Shown here: positions 41,599 through 50,723 of the stretch, one piece after another
Layout: each line of letters opens with the position of its first letter
Numbering within the stretch: the first letter of the stretch is position 1
DNA from: Novosphingobium sp.
GTDB taxonomy: Bacteria > Pseudomonadota > Alphaproteobacteria > Sphingomonadales > Sphingomonadaceae
Direction of reading: 5' to 3'
Length of the DNA stretch: 64,000 nt
Assembly (NCBI GenBank): GCA_017745295.1
Contig: JAGHZR010000024.1
Coordinates: 78,772 to 142,771 of the forward strand
Made by a program: the position numbers and the translations under genes
The notes under the pieces: model-generated
Seen by the model: the letters and a program-made list of their open reading frames with translations, nothing else
Told to the model about the DNA's origin: nothing
Databases searched by the model: none

Positions 41599-43014
41599 TT
41601 ACGGCAGCTTCAGGGCATCGCGGATGATGTAGAACATGTCGGTCTGGTCCAGCAGGCCGGAGAAGTTCGCGGCGCGCGGACCGTAAGCGGCGACGCGAAG
41701 CTGCGTGCCGGTGTGGCCCTGCGAACCGCTTTCGGCGGTGCCGTAGCTGACGGTCATCACCCCGCGTTCGCGCGTGTTGAGCGCGGCGGTCAGGCCCGGC
41801 ACGTGGCTGCCGTTGGCAATGATCTGGCTGCTGTGGGCGTGGTCCGCCGTGACGATCACCAGCGTGTGGCCGTCGGCTTTCGCGAAGGCCAGCGCCGCCT
41901 GCACGGCCTCGTCGAGGTCGACGGTCTCGCCGATCTGGCCGCAGGGATTGGCGGCATGGTCTTCCTTGTCGATGGACGCGCCTTCGACTTGCAGGAAGAA
42001 GCCCTTGGGATTGCGGCCGAGCAGGTCGATCGCCTTGCGCGTCATAGTAGCAAGCGTCGGAATGTCGGCAGTGCGCGCCTCGTTGGCCTCGCAAGTAATC
42101 GCCGGCTTTTCGAGATTGCCGTGAAGACTGGCTTTGGGGCCTTTCCAGCGGACCGGCATATCGCCTTGCGAAAACAGGCCGAGCAGCGGCTGCTTCTGGT
42201 TCGCCGCCGCGACCTGTTCGAGTTCGGCGGCATTGCGGACCAGCCGGAAGCCGCGCGCCTGGGCCTGCGCGTTAAGCGTCTTGCCCTTCCACTTGCCGGC
42301 GCGGGCGATCTCGCCGAACGCCGCCGCGCCGCCGCCGAGGGTGACATCGGGGCGCGTGTCCAGAAGCTGCTCCGCGATCGATCCCAGGCCGCCGTTCTCC
42401 AGCGCATTGCTCGGACAGGCGGCGCTGGTTGCGGTGGGGCCGAAGCACTTGCGCTGGGTGACATGCGCGACTTGTGCCGCCGGGGTGGCGTCCTCGATCT
42501 CGGCGGTCGAGACGTCGCCCGTCGCCAGGCCCGCCGCCTTGGCGCGCGCCAGCAGCGAGGCATGGGGCTTCTCCGCGATGTCCACCCCGATGGCGCCGTT
42601 GTAGCTCTTCACGCCGGTGGACCAGGCCGTGGCGGAAGCGGCGGAATCGGTGACGTAGTTCGGCTTGCCGGTTTCCTTGTCGAGCGAATAGTGCGTGTAC
42701 TGGCCGGTGAACGGCAGGGCGTCGATACCCTTGAAGAAGCCGCCGGCGCCTTCGGCATAGTTGCGGGCCAGGGTGATCTCGGAATCGCCCATGCCGTCGC
42801 CGATCAGCAGGATCACGTTGCGCACGTCGCCCTCGACGTTCAGGCGGCGATAGAGATCGGCGATATCACCGCGCAGGCGGCGCGCACCGCCGGGTTCGCG
42901 CGGATCGCCAGAAGCCACGCGGGCCAGGTCGTCAGGGGAGGCCCCGGTCTGGGCGATCGCCGGAACCGCGCTTGCGAAAGCAAGGAGCGCCGGGACGAGG
43001 AGACGGTATTTCAT
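41599..43014 (-). CDS. phoA: Alkaline phosphatase, PhoA type
   Basis: The 471-residue secreted enzyme has a signal peptide ending AIAQ. LLIGDGMGDSEIT gives a zinc/magnesium aspartate at D73, and VTDSAASATAW gives the nucleophile S124. FLQVEGASIDKEDHAANPC and VTADHAHS supply further metal ligands, and THTGTQLRV (here GHTGTQLRV) the last histidine. It hydrolyses phosphomonoesters in the periplasm. ATG 43014 is chosen because the signal peptide begins there. It lies between the phospholipase C and TonB receptor genes on the same strand. Phospholipase C followed by a phosphatase would release phosphate from phospholipids. Confidence 0.9.
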   Translation of the reverse strand: MKYRLLVPALLAFASAVPAIAQTGASPDDLARVASGDPREPGGARRLRGDIADLYRRLNVEGDVRNVILLIGDGMGDSEITLARNYAEGAGGFFKGIDALPFTGQYTHYSLDKETGKPNYVTDSAASATAWSTGVKSYNGAIGVDIAEKPHASLLARAKAAGLATGDVSTAEIEDATPAAQVAHVTQRKCFGPTATSAACPSNALENGGLGSIAEQLLDTRPDVTLGGGAAAFGEIARAGKWKGKTLNAQAQARGFRLVRNAAELEQVAAANQKQPLLGLFSQGDMPVRWKGPKASLHGNLEKPAITCEANEARTADIPTLATMTRKAIDLLGRNPKGFFLQVEGASIDKEDHAANPCGQIGETVDLDEAVQAALAFAKADGHTLVIVTADHAHSSQIIANGSHVPGLTAALNTRERGVMTVSYGTAESGSQGHTGTQLRVAAYGPRAANFSGLLDQTDMFYIIRDALKLP

Positions 43015-43052
43015 GGTCGAACTCACACAGGAATAGATAGAGACTTAGAAGA

Positions 43053-43081
43053 AGCACGGCGCCGGATGGGGACGCCGTGCT
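43053..43081 (-). terminator. Hairpin after the TonB receptor gene
   Basis: AGCACGGCG (43053-43061) pairs perfectly with CGCCGTGCT (43073-43081), 14 bases past the receptor stop on the minus strand. The following minus-strand bases are pyrimidine-rich (TTCTTCT) but not a pure T run. It may partly terminate between the receptor and phoA. Confidence 0.45.
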
Positions 43082-43094
43082 CCGTGTCACCGCC

Positions 43095-45869
43095 TTAGAA
43101 GGCGAATTTGACAGTCATGAGTGCAGTCGTGCCGGAATCGACGACGTCCGAGAGGGCCAGCGTATCGCGCCCGATATGCGCCCAGTAGGTATAGGCGCCG
43201 AAGAGGTTCGCCACCGACAGGTCGGCACGGATGCCGCCACCGAAGTCGTATCCGGCATGGAGGTCCACCGTCTGGATCGGCCTGATCCAGGTGTCGTCCC
43301 AGGTGCCGAGGCCGAGCGAATTGTAGCTCGACACATATTCGCCGCTGTAGTGGTAGATCATGTCGACGCTGAAGCGCCCCTGCTCCCAGAACAGCTGCGC
43401 ATCGCCGAGGATGGCAGGCGCATTCTGGATGCGCTTCTGCACGCCGTCGCCGATATCCACCTTGGTCCACTGGCGGGTCAGGCTGCCGCCGATACCGAAG
43501 CCGCCGAGCAGGCCCGGCGCCTCGGTAAACTTCTTGCGGAACTGCATTTCCAGACCGTAGACGTCGCCCGATCCACCGTTCTGCGGCATGATGGTGATGA
43601 CGTTGTTGTCCGGCAGCTCGTTGCCGTTCACATAGCCGCTGCCGTTGTCGTAGAGATAGTTGCGAAGGTGCTTGTAGTAGCCGCCGAGGCTCAGATAGCC
43701 GCTCGGCGTGATCTTCCACTCGGCCGAGAGGTCGACGTTGAGCGACTTGACCGGCTTCAGGTTGGGGTTGCCCATCGTGATCGTCGTGGTGGTATCGCCC
43801 ACGTCGACCTGCGAGCCGCCGCCGAGCTGGACGAAAGCGGGACGGGTATAGGACCACCAGACCGATCCGCGATAGACGCTGTCGGAGGTAGGCCGGTAAT
43901 TGACGAGCAGGCTGGGCAGCAGCTCGTTGTACCGGGTGTGGTTGGTTTCGAAGTTGCCCGTCACCGGATTGCCGTCGGCATCGCTGCGGCGCACCCAGTA
44001 AGTGTTGTCGATCGAGGTATGCTCGAAACGCAGGCCGGGGATCACTTCCAGATCGCCGCTCTGGATGTTCGCCATCACATAGCCCGCCGCAACCCGCTCG
44101 CTGCCGCGCTGGGTGTTGCAGTTCAGGTTGTCGGTATAGGACAGGTTGTCGCCGCAGCTGTCGAACGAGGCGGCGGTCTGGTACTTGAAGAAGTATTCCT
44201 TCAGCTTGTCCTGATCGACCTTCGGCACGCTCCAGCCATAGACGCCCGGGAATACGGAATCATACTTGCCGTTGACGATGCCGAGATCGGCCCAGGTCAC
44301 GCCCGCCTTGCCCAGCAGGTTGGCGAAGTGGTCGTTGGTCCAGTCGCGGTTGGTGACCTTGCGGTTGGAGTCCGAATACTTGCCGCCGAACTTGATCGAC
44401 TGAAGCGCCGAACCCTCGAACTTGCGTTCCAGGTCGAGGCGGCCGCCCCATTTCGTCTGGCCGCTGGTCTGGTAGGTGTACTGACCCGCACGGCGCGCGA
44501 GCAGGACGTCACCGGCGTTGTTCAACTGGTCGAGGATTTCCGGCGTGAACAGCGGTTGCGGCAGGTTGTCCTTGTAGCTCATCGACAGGCCGCCGAGCGG
44601 GCTCGTGGTGCCGTGGTTGTACTTGTCGGACTGGTTGTTGCGGATCGAGGCCTCGATATGGCCCGGACGGTCGCTGTGTCCTTCGCTGAAGAAGACCTGC
44701 GGCGAGATCGTCCAGCTTCCGGCTTCCTTCACGCCGCCCAGCGACCCGGTTGCCAGTTTGGCGATCTCGGGGTTGGTCTCGTACCAGACGCGCGTCGAGA
44801 TCTGGTCGACGCTGAGCGCGTAGCGGCCGCTGCCGGGGACGAGTTCGTTGTACGACTTGCTGGATGCGGCGTACTGGCTGAAGGTCGAGTTCTGCTCGGT
44901 CTTGGCATAGGCGTAAGTGCCGCGCAGGTAGATCTGGGTGGTATCGTCCGGATGCCAGTCGAGCGAGGCATTGCCGCCCCAGCGGCGGGTATAGCCGTTC
45001 GAGACGCCAATATTGACGCCGGTCTGGGTCACGTTCTTCTGCGGGGCGATGCCTGCGTAGGGCGTGCCTTTGGCGTCGGAGGCCGCGAGGTAACCCCAGC
45101 CGCCATCGCTCTGCGCCGCCGCGGCGCCGGCCATCTCGCTGTTGGCGAAGTGGCGTTCGTCGAAATAGCCGCTGGCATAGATGCCGAACTGGCCTTCAGA
45201 GCCGAAGCGCTTGGCGATCTCGCCGGAGAAACCGCCGCCCAGGCCGCTGTCGTCGTAGTCGCGCGCGCGTGTCTCGACGCGGCCGGATGCGGTGACGGCA
45301 AGGTGGAAGTCCTGGCTGTAGTCATACGCGGTCGGGGTGCGGAAATCGACGGTGCCGCCGATCGCGTCGCCATCCATGTCGGCGCTGGAGACCTTGTTCA
45401 GCACGATCGTGTTGAGGCCCGAAGGCGGCAGCAGGCTGAGTTTGACCTGACGGCTATAGGGCATGCCCTGCGCCACGTTGACGCCGTTGATGAGATTGAC
45501 GTTGTATTCGGCATTGAGGCCGCGGATCGAGACGAACATGCCTTCGCCGCGCGACGCGCCGTCGATGCCGCCGAAGAACGACGAGCCGGTGTTCATCACG
45601 TTGACGCCCGGCATCAGCCCGAGTGCTTCGGCGACGTTGTGGACGGCGGTGTGTTGCAGGTCCTCTTCCGAAAGGACCGAGATCGGCTTGCTGGAGTTGA
45701 GCTGCACGTCGGCGGCCTGGCTGCGACGGGCGACCACGACGAGTTCGCCGCCGTTGCTGCCCGTGTCGGCGGCATCCTGGCTGTCCTGCGCCGAAGCGGC
45801 ACCCGGCAGCGCTACGACAAGCATCGCGGAGCCCGCGAGCAGAATGGATTTCGCATTCAAAGAAAGCAT
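43095..45869 (-). CDS. TonB-dependent outer-membrane receptor
   Basis: The 924-residue receptor starts at ATG 45869 with a signal peptide ending PGAASAQ. The plug contains GELVVVARRSQAADVQ, MFVSIRGLNAEYNVNLING and VSSADMDGDAIGGTVDFRTP. The D-M-D-G-D-A-I-G-G-T-V form marks the large class of receptors that often pairs with FecI/FecR regulation. The barrel ends MTVKFAF. It is divergent from the ECF sigma gene and upstream of phoA and phospholipase C, so an organophosphate, phospholipid or related nutrient is a plausible ligand. Confidence 0.91.
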   Translation of the reverse strand: MLSLNAKSILLAGSAMLVVALPGAASAQDSQDAADTGSNGGELVVVARRSQAADVQLNSSKPISVLSEEDLQHTAVHNVAEALGLMPGVNVMNTGSSFFGGIDGASRGEGMFVSIRGLNAEYNVNLINGVNVAQGMPYSRQVKLSLLPPSGLNTIVLNKVSSADMDGDAIGGTVDFRTPTAYDYSQDFHLAVTASGRVETRARDYDDSGLGGGFSGEIAKRFGSEGQFGIYASGYFDERHFANSEMAGAAAAQSDGGWGYLAASDAKGTPYAGIAPQKNVTQTGVNIGVSNGYTRRWGGNASLDWHPDDTTQIYLRGTYAYAKTEQNSTFSQYAASSKSYNELVPGSGRYALSVDQISTRVWYETNPEIAKLATGSLGGVKEAGSWTISPQVFFSEGHSDRPGHIEASIRNNQSDKYNHGTTSPLGGLSMSYKDNLPQPLFTPEILDQLNNAGDVLLARRAGQYTYQTSGQTKWGGRLDLERKFEGSALQSIKFGGKYSDSNRKVTNRDWTNDHFANLLGKAGVTWADLGIVNGKYDSVFPGVYGWSVPKVDQDKLKEYFFKYQTAASFDSCGDNLSYTDNLNCNTQRGSERVAAGYVMANIQSGDLEVIPGLRFEHTSIDNTYWVRRSDADGNPVTGNFETNHTRYNELLPSLLVNYRPTSDSVYRGSVWWSYTRPAFVQLGGGSQVDVGDTTTTITMGNPNLKPVKSLNVDLSAEWKITPSGYLSLGGYYKHLRNYLYDNGSGYVNGNELPDNNVITIMPQNGGSGDVYGLEMQFRKKFTEAPGLLGGFGIGGSLTRQWTKVDIGDGVQKRIQNAPAILGDAQLFWEQGRFSVDMIYHYSGEYVSSYNSLGLGTWDDTWIRPIQTVDLHAGYDFGGGIRADLSVANLFGAYTYWAHIGRDTLALSDVVDSGTTALMTVKFAF

Positions 45870-46122
45870 GGTTTTCCTTCCCTGGCGAGGCGTGTTGCGT
45901 TCGCCCCCCACGCCAGCCGAGACGCAGCCATTTCGCGAAATCCCCCCTGCGGATTCTATTTTTTTACCGTCACGAACCTGTCATCGAGATGCGGCTATGG
46001 GCGCCGTTTCATGCCTTCGCGCCAGGCAGGGAGCAGCACCGGACGGGTGCCGCAACCGTGGTCACAGAGGTGCAACCACCCGCATTTAAGGGCCGCCGAA
46101 AGTGTCTCTCGGAGTGTCGCGA

Positions 46123-46710
46123 ATGAGCAAGCCCATCGGTGTCGGCGCGGAGCCGGACACTGAAGACGAGCGCAGGGGCGACCCGCGCAGGCGGGCCTCC
46201 CCGACGTCACCTGGCGTCGTCGAAGTGCTGGAAGATCATCGCTCGACGCTGAGAAACTATTTCCGCCGCCGCGTCCGGCCGGGCGAGGATGCCGAGGATT
46301 TCGTGCAGGACGTCTACCTGCGGGTCATCTCCGCAGGCCCGGATCCGCAAAAGATCGCCAGCTGGCGGGGATTTCTGCTCCGCGCTGCGTCTAACCTGCT
46401 GATAGACAGATACCGGCGGAGAGAAACGCGGATGGAAGGCAGCCATGTCGCCATCGAAAACGACTTGCAGGACGAAGGCACCGACGATCCCGAACGCATA
46501 TTGATCGGGCGCGGCGAATTACACGCCCTTTCGGAAGCGATGAAGATCCTGTCTCCCGCCGCGCGCGAGGCATTCCTGCTGGTGCGGGTCGAAGGGCTCA
46601 GCCACAAGGAGGCCGCCGCGCGGCTGGGAATCGAGACCAAGGCCGTATCGCGCCATGTGGAACGCAGTCTTGCCCGGCTGGCGGCCATGCTCGCGGAGCC
46701 GATGTCATGA
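46123..46710 (+). CDS. ECF (FecI-like) RNA polymerase sigma factor
   Basis: The 195-residue protein has the two ECF sigma regions. Region 2 is LRNYFRRRVRPGEDAEDFVQDVYLR (about residues 45-69), which includes the core-binding and -10 contacts. Region 4 is LSHKEAAARLGIETKAVSRHVERS near residues 160-183, the -35 helix-turn-helix. ATG 46123 has GGAG at 9 bases; GTG 46102 is an alternative. It overlaps fecR by ATGA. It should redirect RNA polymerase to the STN receptor gene downstream, and perhaps to the divergent receptor, when the surface receptor binds its ligand. Confidence 0.9.
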   Translation: MSKPIGVGAEPDTEDERRGDPRRRASPTSPGVVEVLEDHRSTLRNYFRRRVRPGEDAEDFVQDVYLRVISAGPDPQKIASWRGFLLRAASNLLIDRYRRRETRMEGSHVAIENDLQDEGTDDPERILIGRGELHALSEAMKILSPAAREAFLLVRVEGLSHKEAAARLGIETKAVSRHVERSLARLAAMLAEPMS

Positions 46711-47678
46711 AGTCCCCGGGCATGAAACCCGCTACCGACGATGCCATGCTGGAGCAGGCGGCAAACTGGTTGACCCGCGCCCGCGAGGGCATGGACGATG
46801 CCGATCGCGCCGCGTTCCTCGACTGGCTGCGCGAACGTCCCGAACATGCGGCGGCTGCCGACCTCGTCTCGCGGGCCTGGGAGGTCGCGCCGGAGGCTGC
46901 CCGGCAGGGCGGTTTCAAGGCCCCGTCATTCCCCTCTGCAGTCACCGCGCCGGTTCGCCGCAGACCCGTGATGATGTCGCGGGGTTTCGTGCGTGGTGGC
47001 CTTGCGCTTGGCGGCATGGCCGCCGCCGTGCTGGCGTTCTGGATGGTGCAGCCCAGCGAGGCCGGTTTCGCGACCGGGCAGGACCGGCGCGAGGTGGCAC
47101 TCGCCGACGGCACCCGTGTCTGGCTTGCCCCCCACAGCCGCATCGAAGCGCGGATCGGGCCGCTCGGGCGGCACGTGAAGCTGGAAAGCGGCGAGGCGGT
47201 GTTCGACGTCGTCCACCAATCGCGCGGTTTCACGGTTGATGCGCGCGACGTTTCCGTGGTCGACAAGGGCACCCTGTTCACGGTCCGCAATCGACCGGAT
47301 CGCCCGGTCGCGGTCGTCCTGGCCCGGGGTGCGCTGGAGGTCCGGCAAGGCGGCTCGACACTGGCCGAGCCTCGCCCCGGCGAGCGGGTGGAGATCGTCG
47401 CAGGAAAGGCGCGGGTCGACGAGATCGATGCGGAGGCCGCCATCGCCTGGCGCGAAGGCCGTCTGCTCTTCTCCGATTGCACGCTCGGCGAAGCCCTTTC
47501 CGCTTTCGCCGATCAGGGCGCGCCCCGCGTCACTCTAGACGATCCGGCGCTGGCGAAGCTCCATGTCAGCGGGGCTTATGCGGTGGCCGATCTCGAATCG
47601 TTCCTCTCCGGCCTGTCCTCCATTCATCCGCTGCGGTGGAAACGGACGGGCCGGGAATACGAGGTCGAGCCGCGATGA
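46707..47678 (+). CDS. FecR-like anti-sigma/sigma regulator
   Basis: The 323-residue single-pass membrane protein has an N-terminal cytoplasmic DUF4880-like domain (QAANWLTRAREGMDDADRAA), one transmembrane helix near residues 92-112 (GGLALGGMAAAVLAFWMV) and a periplasmic FecR domain (EVALADGTRVWLAPHSRIEA, VFDVVHQSRGFTVDARD). The periplasmic end receives the signal from the STN domain of the receptor encoded 30 bases downstream and passes it to the sigma factor encoded just upstream. The ATGA overlap indicates coupled synthesis. Confidence 0.9.
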   Translation: MKSPGMKPATDDAMLEQAANWLTRAREGMDDADRAAFLDWLRERPEHAAAADLVSRAWEVAPEAARQGGFKAPSFPSAVTAPVRRRPVMMSRGFVRGGLALGGMAAAVLAFWMVQPSEAGFATGQDRREVALADGTRVWLAPHSRIEARIGPLGRHVKLESGEAVFDVVHQSRGFTVDARDVSVVDKGTLFTVRNRPDRPVAVVLARGALEVRQGGSTLAEPRPGERVEIVAGKARVDEIDAEAAIAWREGRLLFSDCTLGEALSAFADQGAPRVTLDDPALAKLHVSGAYAVADLESFLSGLSSIHPLRWKRTGREYEVEPR

Positions 47679-47707
47679 CCTGAAAGCCCGGACGCAAGGC
47701 GCAAGAC

Positions 47708-50700
47708 ATGCTGCTCCGTCGAAACGCGGCCTGGGGTCGGGGGCTGCTCTCCGGTCTTACCCTGGCGGCAGTGCTGGCCTCGCCGCCGGCACTGGCGCAA
47801 CGGCGCTTCGCGATCTCGCCGAGACCGCTCGACCGCGCCTTGATGGAACTGGCGCGCCAGAGCGGCCGCAATATCGTCTTCGCGCCGGAAAGCATTGCCG
47901 GGATGGTCTCCGGCGCCGTCAGTGCGGACGATTTCGATACGGCGCTGCGCCAGATGACGCGGAGCCTGTCGGTGCGGATCGGGCGTCAGGGCGCGGGAGT
48001 ATCGATCATCCGCAATCCCCGTGCCGCGGCATCGATCCGGCTGAAGGCGGTCCGCCCCCCTGCCCTCAACCCAGTCCCCCACCCTGCGCGCGCGGGAGAT
48101 ACGATATTCGTGCAAGGCCTTCGCGGCATGCCGGTGGATCTCATCGGTTCCGCCGAACCTGCGCCGGCGGGTGACACGTTGCTCGGCGATCAGCCACCCG
48201 CGACCGACCGCAACCTCGCCGAGGCCGTCGCGCGGATTCCCGGTGTGCTGACGCTGACCACCAATCTCCAGGGCGACCTTGGCGGCAACGACCGCGCGGC
48301 GCGCGCCGAGGGCCAGTTTGCCGCAATACGCGGGTTGGGCGGGGCCTACAGTCTTGCGACGATCGACGGCGTCGCGATGCCGCAGAGCCTGCCTTACGGG
48401 CGAGAGGTCCAGCTCGGCATGCTCCCCGCTTTCGGATTCGCGGCACTGGAACTGGTGAAGACACCGGGGCCGGAACGGGCGGGAGACGTCACCGGCGCCG
48501 TCATCGATGTTCGGGCGCCTTCCGCTTTCGACGGTTCGCCGCAGGGGCTGAAACTGGTTGCCGCCGGCGGCATCGACACCAATGCCCGCAGCTATCGCCA
48601 GAACGCCGCCAACAGGCAGCTGGGCCTGCGGTATGTCCGCCGCTTCGGCGCGGGCGATCGGCTGGGGATCGCGCTCACCGCGCAAGCCGGGCGCCGCGCT
48701 TTCGCCAACAGTCAGCAGACGTACCAGCAGGGCACGGTCGAATTTCGCATAGTGGATGTCGAGGGACGCACCCCGGCTGGGATCGACCCGGCGCGAAACC
48801 TGCTGCCCACCAGTGTCAACGCCCAGTTCACGCGCGGCACCACGCACAGTGCGAGTGCAATGGCCGCGTTCGACTATCAGCCGTCGTCCGACCTGCGCCT
48901 GTTCACGCGGCTGACGTTCGCCGGAAGCCGGACGGAACAGGACATCTACCAGTTGGGCTTCCAGAGCGGCGGCAGTGCTGCCGACATTACCCGCACGCCG
49001 ATCGGCAATGGTCTTTACGAGCAGGCCAGCACGAGCGGTGCGATCCACTACTGGTATCAGACGAACCCCGAGCGCAGCACGATGCTGCTCGGCCAGACGG
49101 GCCTGAATGCAGCGCTGGACCGGACCGACTTGCGCCTGCGCCTTCACGCCGGAAGCGGGGTGACGCGCCGCCCCGATCATGTCGAGGTATCGTTCTGGGA
49201 CCCGGTGACCACCGGGCTGGAGAACGGTGTCTCGATCGGCAAGCGAGGCGGCTATCCGGTGCCGCTGCTTACCGCTACCGATGCACGTCTGGCGCAGGGT
49301 CTTTCGAGTTTCCCGGTTCGCCTCCAGGGCGAGGTGCGCAGCCAGCGCAGCAGCGACCACCGTTTCGGCGGCGAGCTTGCGGCCGGCCGCCGCTCTGAAG
49401 CCGGCGTCCTGCGGCTGCTCGAAACCGGCATCGTGGCGACCCGCTCCCGGCGCCGGGGTCAGGTGACCGATATCACCTACACGGACGTCTTCGCTCCGGG
49501 CACGACGCTGGGCAGCAGCGGACTGGCGGCAGGATCCATTGCCGCGATCCTGCCGGGAACTTACGATTTTGCGCTGCCGCTGATGGATCGCGAGCGTCTT
49601 CTCGCCCGTATCCGTTCGGCATCCGAGCCGGACCTCTCGCCCGACGAACGCAACGGCCAGAGCTTCGCGGTTTCCGAAACCGTGGCGGCGCTCTACGCGC
49701 GGGCGCGCATCGCGGCCGGGCCGTTCGTTCTGACGCCCGGACTGCGGGCCGAACAGGCCTGGATCGCCGCCCGTTACTGGGTGGCCGGCAATGACGGCAT
49801 CGATACGGGCGATATCGATTACGGCTGGAACCGCAGCCGCGCTCATTTCGGCGCGCTGCTGCCGAGTATCGGCCTGCGCTGGAATCCGGATGCCCGGCGC
49901 GCCGTGCGGGCGACGCTCTGGACCAGCTATGTCAGGCCGTCTCCCAACCAGCTTGCCGGAAGCGCGACGGTGGAAAATTCCGATACCGGGGCACTCGAAC
50001 TGATCCGCGGCAATCCCGATCTTCGCGCGGTGCGGGCGCTCAACCTCGACTGGTCGTTCGAATGGCGCGCGCCTGACGAAGCGCGGTTCAGCGTAGCGCT
50101 CTTCGCCAAGCGGCTGGCGCATTACCTTTACGATGCCGGCGGTGACTATGCCAATGCGGCGGATCGCAGCGAGACCGGCCTGGTCGTGATCGAGCCGACC
50201 AATGGCGGCACGGCGCGGCTGGCCGGTATCGAATTCAGCGGCAACCTGCCCCTGGGGCGGCTGGCCGATGCTTTCGACGGCTGGCGGATTTCGGCCCAGA
50301 CGACCCTGCTGCACGCCCGTGTCCGCCTGAAAAATCCCCGGCTCGATCCCGTGGAGCACATGCAGTATGCGCCCGAGCGCAATCTTTCGGTCGAACTGGG
50401 CTACAGCGGAGGGGGCTGGTCCGGCACGCTGACCGGTCGGTGGACGGGGCGCTATCTCCAGCAATATGGATTGTTCGGGCCGTCCGCGTCCGGCAACTCG
50501 ACGCTCTACGGCTCGGCGCTCGATGTCTGGGTACAGCCTTCGAGCCAGTTCGATGTCAACCTCGCGCGCGATCTGGCCGCGATCGGCACGATCCGCTTTT
50601 TCGTCCGCAACCTGCTGGCTGCCGACGCCTACCGCAGCACCGTCGGGCGCCGCGCGGGGCCTGTGGGTCAGAGGATCGCCACCGGACGCGTGGTGGGCCT

Positions 50701-50722
50701 GCGGATCGACAGGAGTTTCTGA
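47708..50722 (+). CDS. TonB-dependent receptor with N-terminal STN signalling domain
   Basis: The 1004-residue transducer has a signal peptide ending PPALAQ. An STN domain follows (RFAISPRPLDRALMELARQS and NIVFAPESIAGMVSGAVSAD, about residues 32-85) and contacts FecR in the periplasm. The plug includes EGQFAAIRGLGGAYSLATID and PGPERAGDVTGAVIDVRAP, a variant of the D-x-x-G-x-x-G-G block. The barrel ends VGLRIDRSF. It completes a FecI-FecR-FecA-like cascade. The gene immediately downstream, two bases after the stop, encodes an HD-domain protein, so the ligand is probably acted on by that enzyme. Confidence 0.92.
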   Translation: MLLRRNAAWGRGLLSGLTLAAVLASPPALAQRRFAISPRPLDRALMELARQSGRNIVFAPESIAGMVSGAVSADDFDTALRQMTRSLSVRIGRQGAGVSIIRNPRAAASIRLKAVRPPALNPVPHPARAGDTIFVQGLRGMPVDLIGSAEPAPAGDTLLGDQPPATDRNLAEAVARIPGVLTLTTNLQGDLGGNDRAARAEGQFAAIRGLGGAYSLATIDGVAMPQSLPYGREVQLGMLPAFGFAALELVKTPGPERAGDVTGAVIDVRAPSAFDGSPQGLKLVAAGGIDTNARSYRQNAANRQLGLRYVRRFGAGDRLGIALTAQAGRRAFANSQQTYQQGTVEFRIVDVEGRTPAGIDPARNLLPTSVNAQFTRGTTHSASAMAAFDYQPSSDLRLFTRLTFAGSRTEQDIYQLGFQSGGSAADITRTPIGNGLYEQASTSGAIHYWYQTNPERSTMLLGQTGLNAALDRTDLRLRLHAGSGVTRRPDHVEVSFWDPVTTGLENGVSIGKRGGYPVPLLTATDARLAQGLSSFPVRLQGEVRSQRSSDHRFGGELAAGRRSEAGVLRLLETGIVATRSRRRGQVTDITYTDVFAPGTTLGSSGLAAGSIAAILPGTYDFALPLMDRERLLARIRSASEPDLSPDERNGQSFAVSETVAALYARARIAAGPFVLTPGLRAEQAWIAARYWVAGNDGIDTGDIDYGWNRSRAHFGALLPSIGLRWNPDARRAVRATLWTSYVRPSPNQLAGSATVENSDTGALELIRGNPDLRAVRALNLDWSFEWRAPDEARFSVALFAKRLAHYLYDAGGDYANAADRSETGLVVIEPTNGGTARLAGIEFSGNLPLGRLADAFDGWRISAQTTLLHARVRLKNPRLDPVEHMQYAPERNLSVELGYSGGGWSGTLTGRWTGRYLQQYGLFGPSASGNSTLYGSALDVWVQPSSQFDVNLARDLAAIGTIRFFVRNLLAADAYRSTVGRRAGPVGQRIATGRVVGLRIDRSF

Positions 50723-50723
50723 A

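Noticed and set aside
39600..42094. The open frame upstream of the phospholipase C ATG, extending the protein to about 900 residues
   Set aside because: The added part is arginine/glycine/proline-rich shadow sequence of the phosphatase gene on the same strand; the Tat signal fixes the start at 41518.
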